DNA of 64,000 nucleotides from [Actinomadura] parvosata subsp. kistnae (GCF_900323885.1 NZ_OOHJ01000018.1:2839001-2903000); one strand, 5' to 3'. Counted from the stretch's first letter, positions 23,756 through 33,095 are shown. A program made the numbers and translations. The notes: generated by a model from the sequence alone, not told the origin.

Positions 23756-25035
23756 ACCTCGCAGAGCACCGCATCCCCGCCTCGGCCTTCGACGAGCTCG
23801 CCTCGGGCGCCGGCGGGACGGACACCGTCGAACGGCTCAAGGCCGGCCAGCGCAGCAGGCACCTCCTCCTCGTCCGCGGCGTGCTGGAAACCACCCGCGA
23901 CGCCGGCCACGCCCGCTGGCCCGAGGTGCGCCGGGCCTACGACCTGCTCGCGAGCATCCAGGCCGCCCATCCGGAGGCGGTCAACGCCGTGCTCCACCAC
24001 CCCTCCGTCGGCGCCTGGGCCCGCCACACCATCCAGACGCTCGAAAGCCCCGAGCGCATGTCGGCCATCGCCGCGGCCGCCGCCATCCGTGCCCGCTTCG
24101 CCTGCGACCTCGACGTCGCCGTGGCCGATGGCGTGCTCAACCTGCCCTCGCTCGGCCGGCTCACCGTCGGCCCCGGCGTCACCGCCGTCACCGTGCACTG
24201 CTCCGCCGACGGCGCCGAGGTCTCCGTGGGCGGCAGGTTCCTGCAGATCAGCGACGACGAGCCGGCCTGGCGGCCGCTGCACCGCCTGTCCGCCCGGGCC
24301 GGCGGCGAGCACATCGACGTGCTCATCGACGACCTCGACCCGCACCGCATGCCGGGCTCGGGGGCGCTGCGCGACCCGCTGACCCCGCAGGAGGCCGGGC
24401 ACTGGCAGGAGCTCCTCGACGGCGGCTGGGACCTGCTCGTCCGCAACCACCTGCCCATGGCCAAGCAGGTGTCGGCGGCCATCACCGTCTTCACCCCGCT
24501 GTCGCCGCCGCCCGACGGCATGTCCAGCGCCACCTCGCGCGAGACGTTCGGCTGCATCGCCATGTCCACGCCGCCCGACGCCCACGCGCTCGCGGTCACG
24601 CTCGCGCACGAGACCCAGCACGCCAAGCTCTCGGCGCTGCTCGACATCGTGCCCCTGACCAGGCCCGACGACGGCTCCCGCTACTACGCGCCGTGGCGCC
24701 CCGACCCGCGGCCCGCCGCCGGGCTGCTCCAGGGCACCTACGCCTACGTCGGGGTCACCGACTTCTGGGAGCGCCAGCGGCACCACGAGAGCGGCGAGTC
24801 GGAGGTGCGGGCCAACGCCGAGTTCGCCCGCTGGCGCTCGGCCGCCCGGCTGGTCGCCGGCACGCTGCTCGACAGCGGGGCGCTGACGCCGCCCGGGGTG
24901 AGCTTCGTGCGCGGCATGGCCCGGCGGCTGGACGCGTGGGCCCGCGAGCCGGTGCCCGCCGCGGCGGCCACCCTCGCGGAGGGGGCCGCCGACCGGCATC
25001 GGTCGTTGTGGCGGGAACGCAACTCCCGCTCCTAG
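23752..25035 (+). CDS. HExxH-motif protein associated with RiPP modification
   Basis: The 427-residue product contains one HETQH (residues 286-290) in LAHETQHAKLSALLD, the hallmark of the HEXXH putative peptide-modification family found with FxsB. The flanks are largely helical, with an N-terminal HARWPEVRRAYDLLAS typical of the group. A metal-dependent protease or a metal-dependent oxygenase acting on FxsA are both possible. It overlaps fxsB by four bases and ends the operon; its TAG lies in a CTAG that also ends the convergent protease gene. Confidence 0.85.
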   Translation: MNLAEHRIPASAFDELASGAGGTDTVERLKAGQRSRHLLLVRGVLETTRDAGHARWPEVRRAYDLLASIQAAHPEAVNAVLHHPSVGAWARHTIQTLESPERMSAIAAAAAIRARFACDLDVAVADGVLNLPSLGRLTVGPGVTAVTVHCSADGAEVSVGGRFLQISDDEPAWRPLHRLSARAGGEHIDVLIDDLDPHRMPGSGALRDPLTPQEAGHWQELLDGGWDLLVRNHLPMAKQVSAAITVFTPLSPPPDGMSSATSRETFGCIAMSTPPDAHALAVTLAHETQHAKLSALLDIVPLTRPDDGSRYYAPWRPDPRPAAGLLQGTYAYVGVTDFWERQRHHESGESEVRANAEFARWRSAARLVAGTLLDSGALTPPGVSFVRGMARRLDAWAREPVPAAAATLAEGAADRHRSLWRERNSRS

Positions 25036-26243
25036 AAACCAGGCCCGGGCATCCGGGGGTGGTGTACGGGGCGGGCTTTGGGGCGGCGCATGAGCAGCGC
25101 GGCGACCACCAGGAACAGCAGCCCCACGCCGACGCCCACCCCGCCGACGGCCACGTAGGACATGTCCATCGGCGGGTTGGTGGTCGGCGCGGCCACCGGC
25201 CCGTCACCGAAGTACTTCTCCCCCTTGTACGGCGCCGCCGCGATCTCGGAGTCCTTGGCCGAGCCCGCCGCCCGCACCGCCGCCGCCGCGTCGACCAGCC
25301 CGAACCCGAGGAACACGGTGTAGCCGGACGGCGGCTTGCGGGCGGTCTTCACCAGGATGTCGCGCACCTGGCGGGGCGTCAGGTCCGGGTTGCGGGACAA
25401 CATCAGCGCCACGGTGCCCGCCGCGAGCGCGCACGCGGGCGAGGTGCCGTCCCCCATCCGGTAGCCGCCGCCGTTGTCGGCGGCGTAGATGTCCACGCCC
25501 GGCGCGGCGATCTGGTTGTACGTGTGCACCTGCGAGAACGAGGCCCGCCCGCCGTCCGGCCCCATGGCGGCCACCGCGATCACCCCCGGGTAGGCGGCCG
25601 GGTAGGAGACGACGTTGTTCGCGTCCACCTCCAGCGGGTCGGTGGAGCCGCCGTTGCCGGCGCTGGCCAGCAGGACGACGCCCTTGCCGAGGGCGTAGTC
25701 GACGGCCGCCGCGGTGAGCTCGTCGTAGTCGCTGCCGAGGCCCCACTCGTCGCTGCCGAGCGACATGGAGATCACCTGGGCGCCCTTGTCGGTGGCGTAC
25801 CGGATGCCCTTGGCCAGCGCGGTGGCGGCCTTCCTGCTCTGCTCGCCGGCGGGGCCGCCCGATTCGGCGGCCCGCTCGGCGCGCTTGCGCGCCGGGTCCT
25901 CCTTGTCCCACAGCACCCGCACGTCGAGCACCTTGGCCTGCGGCGCGACCCGCAGCACGCTGGAGGCCATCGCGGTGCCGTGCTCGCCCCAGTACGACTG
26001 CCCCGGCCTGGCGCCGCCGCCGATGAAGTCGGGGCCGGTGGTGACCCGGCCGCGGAACTCGGGATGGTCGCGCATCACCCCGGAGTCCAGGACCGCGACC
26101 GTGACGCCCTTGCCCTGCCCGAGCCGCTGGGCGGCGGGCACCCGCATGACCGTCTGCTCCCATCCGCGCGGCGCCTCGGCCACGGCGGGGGTCGCGGTGG
26201 CCACGACCAGGCCGATGACCACAGTGGCCAGCCGGCGGATCAC
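25032..26243 (-). CDS. Mycosin-like membrane-anchored subtilisin (S8) protease
   Basis: This 403-residue product starts at GTG with a signal peptide (MIRRLATVVIGLVVATATPAV; cleavage near AEA). The catalytic triad is visible: Asp in VAVLDSGV, His in GEHGTAMASS and Ser in GDGTSPACALAAG. A C-terminal membrane helix (VGGVGVGVGLLFLVVAALLM) and short basic tail complete the MycP-like layout. Mycosins act at the outer membrane face with type VII secretion, but no ESX genes are present. It is coupled by a GTGA overlap to the membrane protein upstream. Action on the neighbouring FxsA product is only a guess from proximity. Confidence 0.85.
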   Translation of the reverse strand: MIRRLATVVIGLVVATATPAVAEAPRGWEQTVMRVPAAQRLGQGKGVTVAVLDSGVMRDHPEFRGRVTTGPDFIGGGARPGQSYWGEHGTAMASSVLRVAPQAKVLDVRVLWDKEDPARKRAERAAESGGPAGEQSRKAATALAKGIRYATDKGAQVISMSLGSDEWGLGSDYDELTAAAVDYALGKGVVLLASAGNGGSTDPLEVDANNVVSYPAAYPGVIAVAAMGPDGGRASFSQVHTYNQIAAPGVDIYAADNGGGYRMGDGTSPACALAAGTVALMLSRNPDLTPRQVRDILVKTARKPPSGYTVFLGFGLVDAAAAVRAAGSAKDSEIAAAPYKGEKYFGDGPVAAPTTNPPMDMSYVAVGGVGVGVGLLFLVVAALLMRRPKARPVHHPRMPGPGF

Positions 26244-27064
26244 GCGCCCACCTTCCTCGCCTCGGCCTGCACCCTCGTGGAGATGCTCTCCGCGAGGCCC
26301 TGGGCGGTGTGCGCCCACGGCTCGCGGTCCTCCTTCTGCGGGTAGGCCCGCCTGCCCCACGGCAGCGGCAGCCGTCCAGGAACGCGGCCGTCGGCGGGCC
26401 CGGCGGTGACCGCCACGTACAGGGGCGTGTCGCCGATGCTCCAGCCGCCGTTGCCGGCGCGGGTGGCGTCCTTCCACTGGGTGCCGGGCGCGGGCAGGGC
26501 GCGTACGACGTGCTCCGGCTGGTCGTCCGCCGCTTCCATGACGTCCTGCAGCTCCTGGCGGGCGTACTGGTTGTCGCGGAAGGCGATCAACGCGACGGTG
26601 GCGGCGGTTCCTCCGGTGTCGTCCAGGTACGTGGCGCGCAGGACGGCGACGCAGCCGCCCTTGACGGCAGCGGCGGCCAGCCCGCCGGACAGCGCCTTCT
26701 CGCACGAGGTGTCGGAGGAGATGGCCGCCCTGGTCCAGCCGCGCTCGTCGTTCGGGTCGCGGTAGGTCTTGTCGGGGTGCTCGCGGCCGAGCCGCGCGGG
26801 GAACAGCGTCTCGACGGGCACGTTGCGCCACAGGTCCTTGGTGTAGGCGGGGTTGTGGATGACCTGCCGGCTGTTGGTGTACGCCTTCGCGATGAACGCG
26901 CCGCCGCCCAGCAGGGCCAGCAACCCGAAGCCCGCGGCGACCAGCCCGAGGAGGATCCGCCACGCCTTGCGGGGCGGCCGGGCAGGAGGCGGGGGCGGTG
27001 CTTGGGGTGGCCATGGTGCGTGAGGGGGATGGATCCCCGGCCCGGAGCCGGACGGGGGGTACAT
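26240..27064 (-). CDS. Single-pass membrane protein with proline-rich N-terminus
   Basis: The 274-residue product has a cytoplasmic Pro-rich head (PPHAPWPPQAPPPPPARPP), one membrane helix (WRILLGLVAAGFGLLALLGGGAF) and an external alpha/beta domain of about 200 residues with no recognised family. It is co-translated with the mycosin-like protease and may be its partner or substrate. The promoter lies in the 132-bp gap shared with the divergent ABC exporter. Confidence 0.7.
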   Translation of the reverse strand: MYPPSGSGPGIHPPHAPWPPQAPPPPPARPPRKAWRILLGLVAAGFGLLALLGGGAFIAKAYTNSRQVIHNPAYTKDLWRNVPVETLFPARLGREHPDKTYRDPNDERGWTRAAISSDTSCEKALSGGLAAAAVKGGCVAVLRATYLDDTGGTAATVALIAFRDNQYARQELQDVMEAADDQPEHVVRALPAPGTQWKDATRAGNGGWSIGDTPLYVAVTAGPADGRVPGRLPLPWGRRAYPQKEDREPWAHTAQGLAESISTRVQAEARKVGA

Positions 27065-27196
27065 CAGTCATCTCTCCTGTCGTGCGAGCCGGGCCGCTCG
27101 GTTTCGGTCAGTTTGGGCGTCTTGACCTTATCGTTCGTGAGACCTGGTGAAACCACGTGAGGGCGTCGTGAAACCGCCGTCCCCGACAGTGGAGCC

Positions 27197-28201
27197 ATGA
27201 ACATCGCAGAACTCGGACGTACCGGGGGCGGCGAACCGGCCGTACGTACGGAAGGTCTGGCGAAGTCGTTCGGCGAGCACCGTGCCGTCGACGGGATCGA
27301 CCTGGAGGTGCGCCCCGGCGAGATCTTCGGCGTCCTCGGGCCGAACGGCGCCGGCAAGACCACCACCCTCCGCATGCTCGCCACCCTGCTCAAGATCGAC
27401 GCCGGCCGCGCGGAGATCTTCGGCGTTGACGTGGCCGGCAACCCCCACGTCATCCGCCAGCTCGTCGGTGTCACCGGACAGTACGCCTCCGTCGACGAGA
27501 ACCTGACCGCCCGCGAGAACCTGTGGCTCTTCAGCCGCCTCCAAGGCGTCCCCGCCGGCCGTGCGCGCGGCATCGCCATCGACCTGCTCGCCCAGTTCGG
27601 CCTGGAGAAGGCCGCCGACAAGCCGATCGCGCAGTTCTCCGGCGGCATGCGCCGGCGCCTCGACCTCGCGGCCAGCCTCATCACCCGACCACCGCTGATC
27701 TTCCTCGACGAGCCGACCACCGGCCTCGACCCGCGCACCCGCGGCCAGATGTGGGACACCATCCGCAGCCTGGTCGCCGACGGCTGCACGGTGCTGCTGA
27801 CCACGCAGTACCTCGACGAGGCCGACCAGCTCGCCGACCGCGTCGCCGTCATCGACCACGGCCGCAAGGTCGCCGAGGGCACCCCCGACGAGCTGAAGAG
27901 CGCCGTCGGCAACTCCACCCTCCAGCTGCTGCTCGCCGAGCCCGCCGAGGTGCCCGCCGCCGTGGAGGTCGTCCGGCGCGTGCTCGGCTCCGAGCCGGTG
28001 CTCAGCCCCGAGCAGGGCCGGCTCAACGTCGCGCTCGACCGCGCCGACCTCGCCGCGGACGTGCTCATCGCGCTGCGCACCGCCGGGCTGTCGATCTCCT
28101 CGGTGAGCGTGGCCAAGCCCAGCCTGGACGAGGTGTTCCTCGTTCTCACCGGACACGAGACGGACGACCACGGCGACAGAGCCCTGGAGGAGAGCCGATG
28201 A
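27197..28201 (+). CDS. ABC exporter ATP-binding protein (DrrA type)
   Basis: The 334-residue protein has Walker A GPNGAGKTT, Q-loop VTGQYASVDENLT, signature FSGGMRRRL, Walker B LIFLDEPTTGLDP and a switch-region Gln in LTTQYLDEADQLADR instead of His. The C-terminal extension (about residue 240 on) with LDEVFLVLTG is characteristic of the daunorubicin-resistance subfamily. It should energise export of a hydrophobic compound through the permease encoded next, whose ATG overlaps its stop. The substrate is unknown; a self-resistance or lipid-like substrate is typical. Confidence 0.9.
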   Translation: MNIAELGRTGGGEPAVRTEGLAKSFGEHRAVDGIDLEVRPGEIFGVLGPNGAGKTTTLRMLATLLKIDAGRAEIFGVDVAGNPHVIRQLVGVTGQYASVDENLTARENLWLFSRLQGVPAGRARGIAIDLLAQFGLEKAADKPIAQFSGGMRRRLDLAASLITRPPLIFLDEPTTGLDPRTRGQMWDTIRSLVADGCTVLLTTQYLDEADQLADRVAVIDHGRKVAEGTPDELKSAVGNSTLQLLLAEPAEVPAAVEVVRRVLGSEPVLSPEQGRLNVALDRADLAADVLIALRTAGLSISSVSVAKPSLDEVFLVLTGHETDDHGDRALEESR

Positions 28202-29034
28202 CCAGCACCATCGCCCCCGCCCGCGAGGCGGTCCAGGCCGCCGACCGGGTGGCCGCGGCCCGCCGGCGCGTCACCGTGGGGGAGACGATCGCCCAGACGC
28301 TGACGATGGCGTGGCGCGCGCTGAAGAAGATGCGCAGGAACCCCGAGCAGTTCTTCGACGTGGCTCTGCAGCCCATCCTGTTCACCGCGATGTTCGCCTT
28401 CATCTTCGGCGGCGCCATCGCGGGCGACGTGGAGAGCTACCTGCCCCTGATGATCCCCGGCATCCTCGCCCAGACCGTGCTGACCACCTGCATGGCCACC
28501 GGCACGCAGCTGCGTGAGGACATGGAGAAGGGCGTCTTCGACCGGTTCAAGTCGCTGCCGATCGCCCGCATCGCGCCGCTCGCCGGGCCGATGGTGGCCG
28601 ACCTGCTGAGGTACGCGATCGCGGCCACCCTGACGTTCGGCATGGGCCTGGTCATGGGGTACCGGCCGGGCGGCGGCGTCGCCGGCGTGCTCGGCGCGAT
28701 CCTGCTCGCCATCTTCACCGGATGGTCGCTGGCGTGGGTCTTCACCTGGGTCGGCACGATCGCCCGCAGCGCGCAGGCCGTTCAGGGCATCTCGATGATG
28801 ATCCTGTTCCCGCTGACGTTCCTGTCGAACGCGTTCGTCCCCGTGGAGACGCTGCCCGGCTGGCTGGAGGCGTTCGTCCGGGTCAACCCGGTGTCACAGC
28901 TGGTCACGGCCGCCCGCGACCTCGCCAACGGCGGGCTCGTCAGCGGCTCGGTGGCCTGGACGCTCCTCGCGTCGCTGATCGTCATCGCCATTTTCGCGCC
29001 GCTGTCGGTGCGCAGCTACAAGCGGCACATGTGA
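28198..29034 (+). CDS. ABC-2 type exporter permease (DrrB type)
   Basis: This 278-residue protein has a cytoplasmic N-terminus and six predicted membrane helices. The loop TQLREDMEKGVFDRFKSLPI and the MMILFPLTFLSNAFVP stretch are typical of ABC-2/DrrB permeases. Its start overlaps the ATPase stop, so both chains are made together. The last 141 bases are also read on the other strand as the end of the BTAD regulator gene. Confidence 0.9.
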   Translation: MTSTIAPAREAVQAADRVAAARRRVTVGETIAQTLTMAWRALKKMRRNPEQFFDVALQPILFTAMFAFIFGGAIAGDVESYLPLMIPGILAQTVLTTCMATGTQLREDMEKGVFDRFKSLPIARIAPLAGPMVADLLRYAIAATLTFGMGLVMGYRPGGGVAGVLGAILLAIFTGWSLAWVFTWVGTIARSAQAVQGISMMILFPLTFLSNAFVPVETLPGWLEAFVRVNPVSQLVTAARDLANGGLVSGSVAWTLLASLIVIAIFAPLSVRSYKRHM

Positions 29035-32000
29035 GGCGCGGCGGCCACGTACCCGCTCGATGCAGGCACGCGCCTCGTCGAGCAGGTCGGCGCCGCGCCG
29101 CTCGCCGTACTCCGCCCGCCAGGCGGCCAGCGCCCCCGGCGCGGCCCGCTCCGCGTGCGGCACGATCCGCTCGAACGCCATGCTCGGCAGGGTCGCGTTG
29201 TACGCGAACCGCTCCGCCAGCACCAGCAGCCCGATCGCGTCACGCGGGGCCATGGCCTCCCGCAGCAGGCCCCAGGCGCCCAACGCGAAGATCATCGAGC
29301 CGCACATCGGGTAGTCGAGAGCGGGATCGTCCACCGCCAGCAGGTCGTGGCCCAGGGCGTCGGCGAACAGCTCCGCGCCGTACGGGACGTCCTGCGGCCC
29401 GGCGTAGTAGGCGTGCGCCGCCAGGGTGACCGACTCCGCGACGATCGTCCACGGCGTGCGCCCCGACGCCGGCACCCCGGGCATCCGCAGGTCGCGGGCC
29501 CGCTGGACGGCCGTGCGGTACTCCCGCAGCGCCGCCGCCGTCTCGCCGCGGGCCAGCGCGATCTCGGCCGAGCACAACGAGACCATCGCCACCCCGCCGA
29601 GCACGATCTCCCTCTCGCTGACCCGGTGGATCGCCTCCAGCTCCGCCTGCGCGGTGCCGAGATCCCCGTCGGCCAGCGCGGAGGCCAGCAGCAACGCCCG
29701 GAGCTGGGTCTCGTCGTCGGCGGCGCCGAGCCGGCTCAGCACCGGGATGGCCGCGCGCGCGTGCCCGACCGCCCGGTGACGGTCGCCGAGGTGCAACGTC
29801 AGGTGGGCCAGCACGGCGTTGACGATCGCGACCTGCCACGGCCCGTCGTCCTCGCCGATCATCTCCAGCGTACGCTCGGCGGCCTCGATCGCTCCGTGCA
29901 CGTCGCCCGCGTTCTCCAGGACGTGCATGCTCGCGTGCGCCGCCGACAGCGCCACCTCCGGCACGGGGCTGCGGCGCAGCACCGCCAGCCGGCGGCGCAT
30001 CTCGGCGCCGTCGGGCGTGTGGCAGACCAGGGCCACCTCCGCCATCGCCGCCACCCGGGCGTTCGTCGCCTCGCTCGTGGGCAGCGTGCGGAGCAGGTCA
30101 CGCAGCGGCTCGTCACGGGAGTCGTTGGTGACCATGATGTTCATGAGCGCGATCAGCATGGCGGCCCTGGTCACCTCGACCAGGTGCGGCGGCGGCCGCC
30201 AGCCGCTCACCACCTGGATGATCGCGTCGCGGTGGGCGAGCACCCGCGGATGGTCGCCGCGGATCGACCACAACGCGCCGATGCCGGCCAGCAGCTGGAC
30301 CGTGGTCTCGGCATCCGCCTCGGACTCGCTGAGAGCCTGCCGCAGCAGGTCGGCGAGGTTGCCCTCCTCGGCGCGCAGCGCGTCGGCCGCCTCGAACTGC
30401 TCCGGGCCGAACAGCCTCGACGCGTGCGCGAGCCCGTACTCCACCGCCCACGCCCGCTGCGCCTCCCGAGCCGCCGCCTCCTCGCCGGCCTCCTTCAGCC
30501 GCATCCGGCCGAACTCCCTGACGGTCTCCAACATGCGGTAACGCAGGCCGTAGGAGGTCTCGCGGACGCTCAGCATCGACTGCTCGGTCAGCGCGTGCAC
30601 CACGTGCAGGGCGTCCGGGCCGAGCACGTGCTCGGCCGCCTCCAGCGTGAAACCGTCGCCGAACAGCGACAACCACCGCAACGCCCGCCGCTCCGGCTCG
30701 TCCAGCAGGTTCCACGACCAGTCGATGACCGCCAGCAACGTCTGGTGCCGGTCGGGGGCCGTCCTGTTGCCGCCGCGCAACAACGCGAACCGGTCGGCCA
30801 GGCGCCGGGCGATCTCCTCCACCGACATCACCCGGACCTTGGCCGCGGCCAGCTCGATCGCCAGCGGCAGCCCGTCGAGCCGGGCGACCACCTCTCCGAC
30901 CGCCGCCCCGTCGAGCCGCACCCCCGGCCGCGCCGCCGTCGCCCGCTGCCGGAACAACTCCACCGCGTCACCCGCCGGCAGCTCGCCCAGCAGGTAGACG
31001 CGCTCGGCCGGGATCGACAGCGGGGCCCGCGACGTGATCAGCACCCGCAGGTCGCGCGTCGTCACCGTCAGGAACCCGACCAGGTCCGCCACCGCCCCGA
31101 TCACGTGCTCGCAGTTGTCCAGGATCAGCAGCGCCGGCACCTGGTCGAGCTGCTGCGCCAGCCGCGCCCGCACGTCCGCCCGCTGCTCCGTCGTCAACGT
31201 GCGCCGCCCGCCGACCGAGTCCCGCACCCCCAGCGCCGAGCCCACCTCGCCCACCACGCCCTCGGGCGAGGACACGCCGACCAGCTCGACGAAGTGCGCC
31301 ACCGGCTGCGCGGCCTTCCTGCCCACCACGTGCGCCAGCCGGGTCTTGCCCAGCCCGCCGGGGCCGATGATCGAAACCACCCGGTTCGTCTGCAGCAACG
31401 CGTGCACCGCCCGGATGTCGGCGTCCCTGCCCAGCAGCGAGGATCCGTCGAACTGGATGCCGTCACGCACCGGGCGATCCGCGACGAGCAACTCGGCGTG
31501 CACGCGGGCCAGCTCCGGCCCCGGCTCGGCGCCCAGCCGCGCCACCAGCCCCGACCGGTACCGCTCGTACCGCTCCAGCGCCGCGCCCGCCCCCCGCACG
31601 GCGGCCTCGCTGCGCAGCAGGCACGCCAGCAGCTCCTCGTCGTGCGGCCGCTCGCCGGCCACCTCCTCCAGCAGCGGCAACGCGCTCTCGTGCGCGCCGC
31701 CGCGCGCCCGCGCGATCGCCGCCACCCGCCGCGCCTCACCCACCCACCGCGCCGCGACCCGCCGCAACTCACCCAGCGCCCCGTTCGCGCCATCCCCTCC
31801 ACCGGCGGCGGCCTCCACGGAGACCATGGCCATGACCTCCTCGGCCCGCCGCCGCGCCAGCGCGACATCATGCGCATGCAGCGCCGCCCGCGCCTCCTCC
31901 ACCAGCACACCGAGCAGCAACGCATCCACCTGCTCGGCCGGCAACCCCAGCCGGTACCCCCTGGGGATCCGCTCCACGACATCCGGCCGGGTCGCCGCCC

Positions 32001-32202
32001 TGGTCCGCGACACGACCACCTGCAGCGCCTTCGTCGGATTCGCCGGCGCCTCCTCCGGCCACAACTCCTCGACCAGCCGCTCGTCCCCTACCCCCGCCCG
32101 CCCCTCCAGGGCGAGCACGGCGAGCAGGGTGTGCGCGCGATCACCGACCACGCGCACACCCTGCCATCGAACGCCATCCAGCAGGACCAGTACGGGGGAC
32201 AC
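28894..32202 (-). CDS. BTAD/AfsR-like regulator with NB-ARC and TPR-like regions
   Basis: The 1102-residue protein starts with an OmpR-type winged helix (residues about 10-90: LAVLALEGRAGVGDERLVEELWPEEAPANPTKALQVVVSRTRA in outline) and a bacterial transcriptional activator domain to about 245. An NB-ARC ATPase follows (Walker A GPGGLGKT, Walker B LLILDNCE, GLPLAIELAA), then helical repeats. This is the plan of large SARP/AfsR-type regulators of secondary metabolism. The last 47 residues are encoded antisense to the ABC permease and are basic and low in complexity, so they are probably a read-through tail. The stop at 28894 is the first in frame. Confidence 0.85.
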   Translation of the reverse strand: MSPVLVLLDGVRWQGVRVVGDRAHTLLAVLALEGRAGVGDERLVEELWPEEAPANPTKALQVVVSRTRAATRPDVVERIPRGYRLGLPAEQVDALLLGVLVEEARAALHAHDVALARRRAEEVMAMVSVEAAAGGGDGANGALGELRRVAARWVGEARRVAAIARARGGAHESALPLLEEVAGERPHDEELLACLLRSEAAVRGAGAALERYERYRSGLVARLGAEPGPELARVHAELLVADRPVRDGIQFDGSSLLGRDADIRAVHALLQTNRVVSIIGPGGLGKTRLAHVVGRKAAQPVAHFVELVGVSSPEGVVGEVGSALGVRDSVGGRRTLTTEQRADVRARLAQQLDQVPALLILDNCEHVIGAVADLVGFLTVTTRDLRVLITSRAPLSIPAERVYLLGELPAGDAVELFRQRATAARPGVRLDGAAVGEVVARLDGLPLAIELAAAKVRVMSVEEIARRLADRFALLRGGNRTAPDRHQTLLAVIDWSWNLLDEPERRALRWLSLFGDGFTLEAAEHVLGPDALHVVHALTEQSMLSVRETSYGLRYRMLETVREFGRMRLKEAGEEAAAREAQRAWAVEYGLAHASRLFGPEQFEAADALRAEEGNLADLLRQALSESEADAETTVQLLAGIGALWSIRGDHPRVLAHRDAIIQVVSGWRPPPHLVEVTRAAMLIALMNIMVTNDSRDEPLRDLLRTLPTSEATNARVAAMAEVALVCHTPDGAEMRRRLAVLRRSPVPEVALSAAHASMHVLENAGDVHGAIEAAERTLEMIGEDDGPWQVAIVNAVLAHLTLHLGDRHRAVGHARAAIPVLSRLGAADDETQLRALLLASALADGDLGTAQAELEAIHRVSEREIVLGGVAMVSLCSAEIALARGETAAALREYRTAVQRARDLRMPGVPASGRTPWTIVAESVTLAAHAYYAGPQDVPYGAELFADALGHDLLAVDDPALDYPMCGSMIFALGAWGLLREAMAPRDAIGLLVLAERFAYNATLPSMAFERIVPHAERAAPGALAAWRAEYGERRGADLLDEARACIERVRGRRASHVPLVAAHRQRRENGDDDQRREERPGHRAADEPAVGEVAGGRDQL

Positions 32203-32347
32203 CCCCTCAGCTTACGGACCGCCACCCCTCCACCGAATCACCCGAAACGTCCCCGGCCCGACCGGCCTGAGCCCCCGGAACCGGCTATCGTGCCGACGTG
32301 ACGCGGACCGCCTGGACGCGGCGAAGGAGATCACCAGGAGAAGAGCC

Positions 32348-33091
32348 ATGACCAGCGTTTACGACAGCGAACGCCTGGCGGCGGGCTACGCCTTCGACCG
32401 CCCTCCCGTGCACCGCCACCTTCTCGCATCAGCCTCACTCCCCGCCCGCCCGGCCGTCCGAGCGCTGGACATCGGCTGCGGTGCCGGCGTCTCCACCGCC
32501 GCTCTCATTCCCCTGGCCGAGCACGTCGTCGGCCTGGAGCCGATCCCGGCAATGCTCGCCCACCGCCACACCGTCGCTCCCACGGCCCGCTTCGCCCTCG
32601 GCGCAGCGGAGCGGCTCCCGTTCGCCGCGGCCTCGTTCGACCTGGTGGCGGCGGCCGGCTCACTCGACTACACCGACCTGCCGGCGGCGCTCGCCGAGGT
32701 GGCCCGCGTCCTGACCCCGGACGGGCTCTTCCTCGTGTACGACTTCGCCAAGGGCCGCCACTCACCCACGAACGACGCGCTGGCGGCCTGGTACCAGTCG
32801 TTCGAGCACCACTTCCCCTCATCCCCAGGCCGGCGCCCGCGACTCCCCCTCACCGGGACGGGACTGCACCTTCTCAACCACACCGACGTCGAGATCCCCC
32901 TGCCGATGACCCTCGACGACTACCTCCGCTACGTGCTGAGCGAGGTCAGCGTGCACAGCGCGATCGCCCGCGGAGCAGGCACCCTCGACGACATCCGAGC
33001 CTGGTGCCGCAGCACCCTCACCGAGGTGTTCGGCGACGAAGAGCTGGTCGTGCTCTTCCCCGGATACGTGACCACGCTCGTACCATCGTGA
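32348..33091 (+). CDS. Class I SAM-dependent methyltransferase
   Basis: The 247-residue protein has motif I ALDIGCGAGVST (about residues 40-51), an acidic post-I VVGLEPIP, and a PFAAASFDLVAAAGSLDYTD segment typical of UbiE/methyltransf_11 enzymes. AGGAG precedes the ATG. It is divergent from the BTAD regulator, which may control it. The methyl acceptor is unknown. Confidence 0.88.
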   Translation: MTSVYDSERLAAGYAFDRPPVHRHLLASASLPARPAVRALDIGCGAGVSTAALIPLAEHVVGLEPIPAMLAHRHTVAPTARFALGAAERLPFAAASFDLVAAAGSLDYTDLPAALAEVARVLTPDGLFLVYDFAKGRHSPTNDALAAWYQSFEHHFPSSPGRRPRLPLTGTGLHLLNHTDVEIPLPMTLDDYLRYVLSEVSVHSAIARGAGTLDDIRAWCRSTLTEVFGDEELVVLFPGYVTTLVPS

Positions 33092-33095
33092 CCCC

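Noticed and set aside
23472..26345. Very long plus-strand reading frame running through fxsB, fxsH and antisense to the protease gene
   Set aside because: It crosses several real genes, is rich in Arg/Pro/Ala typical of off-frame high-GC DNA, and has no motif. The genes in the other frames have complete domains.
29155..32301. Reading frame of about 1000 codons antisense to the BTAD/NB-ARC regulator
   Set aside because: The Gln/Arg/His-rich translation has no domain, while the minus strand encodes a full regulator with P-loop and winged helix.
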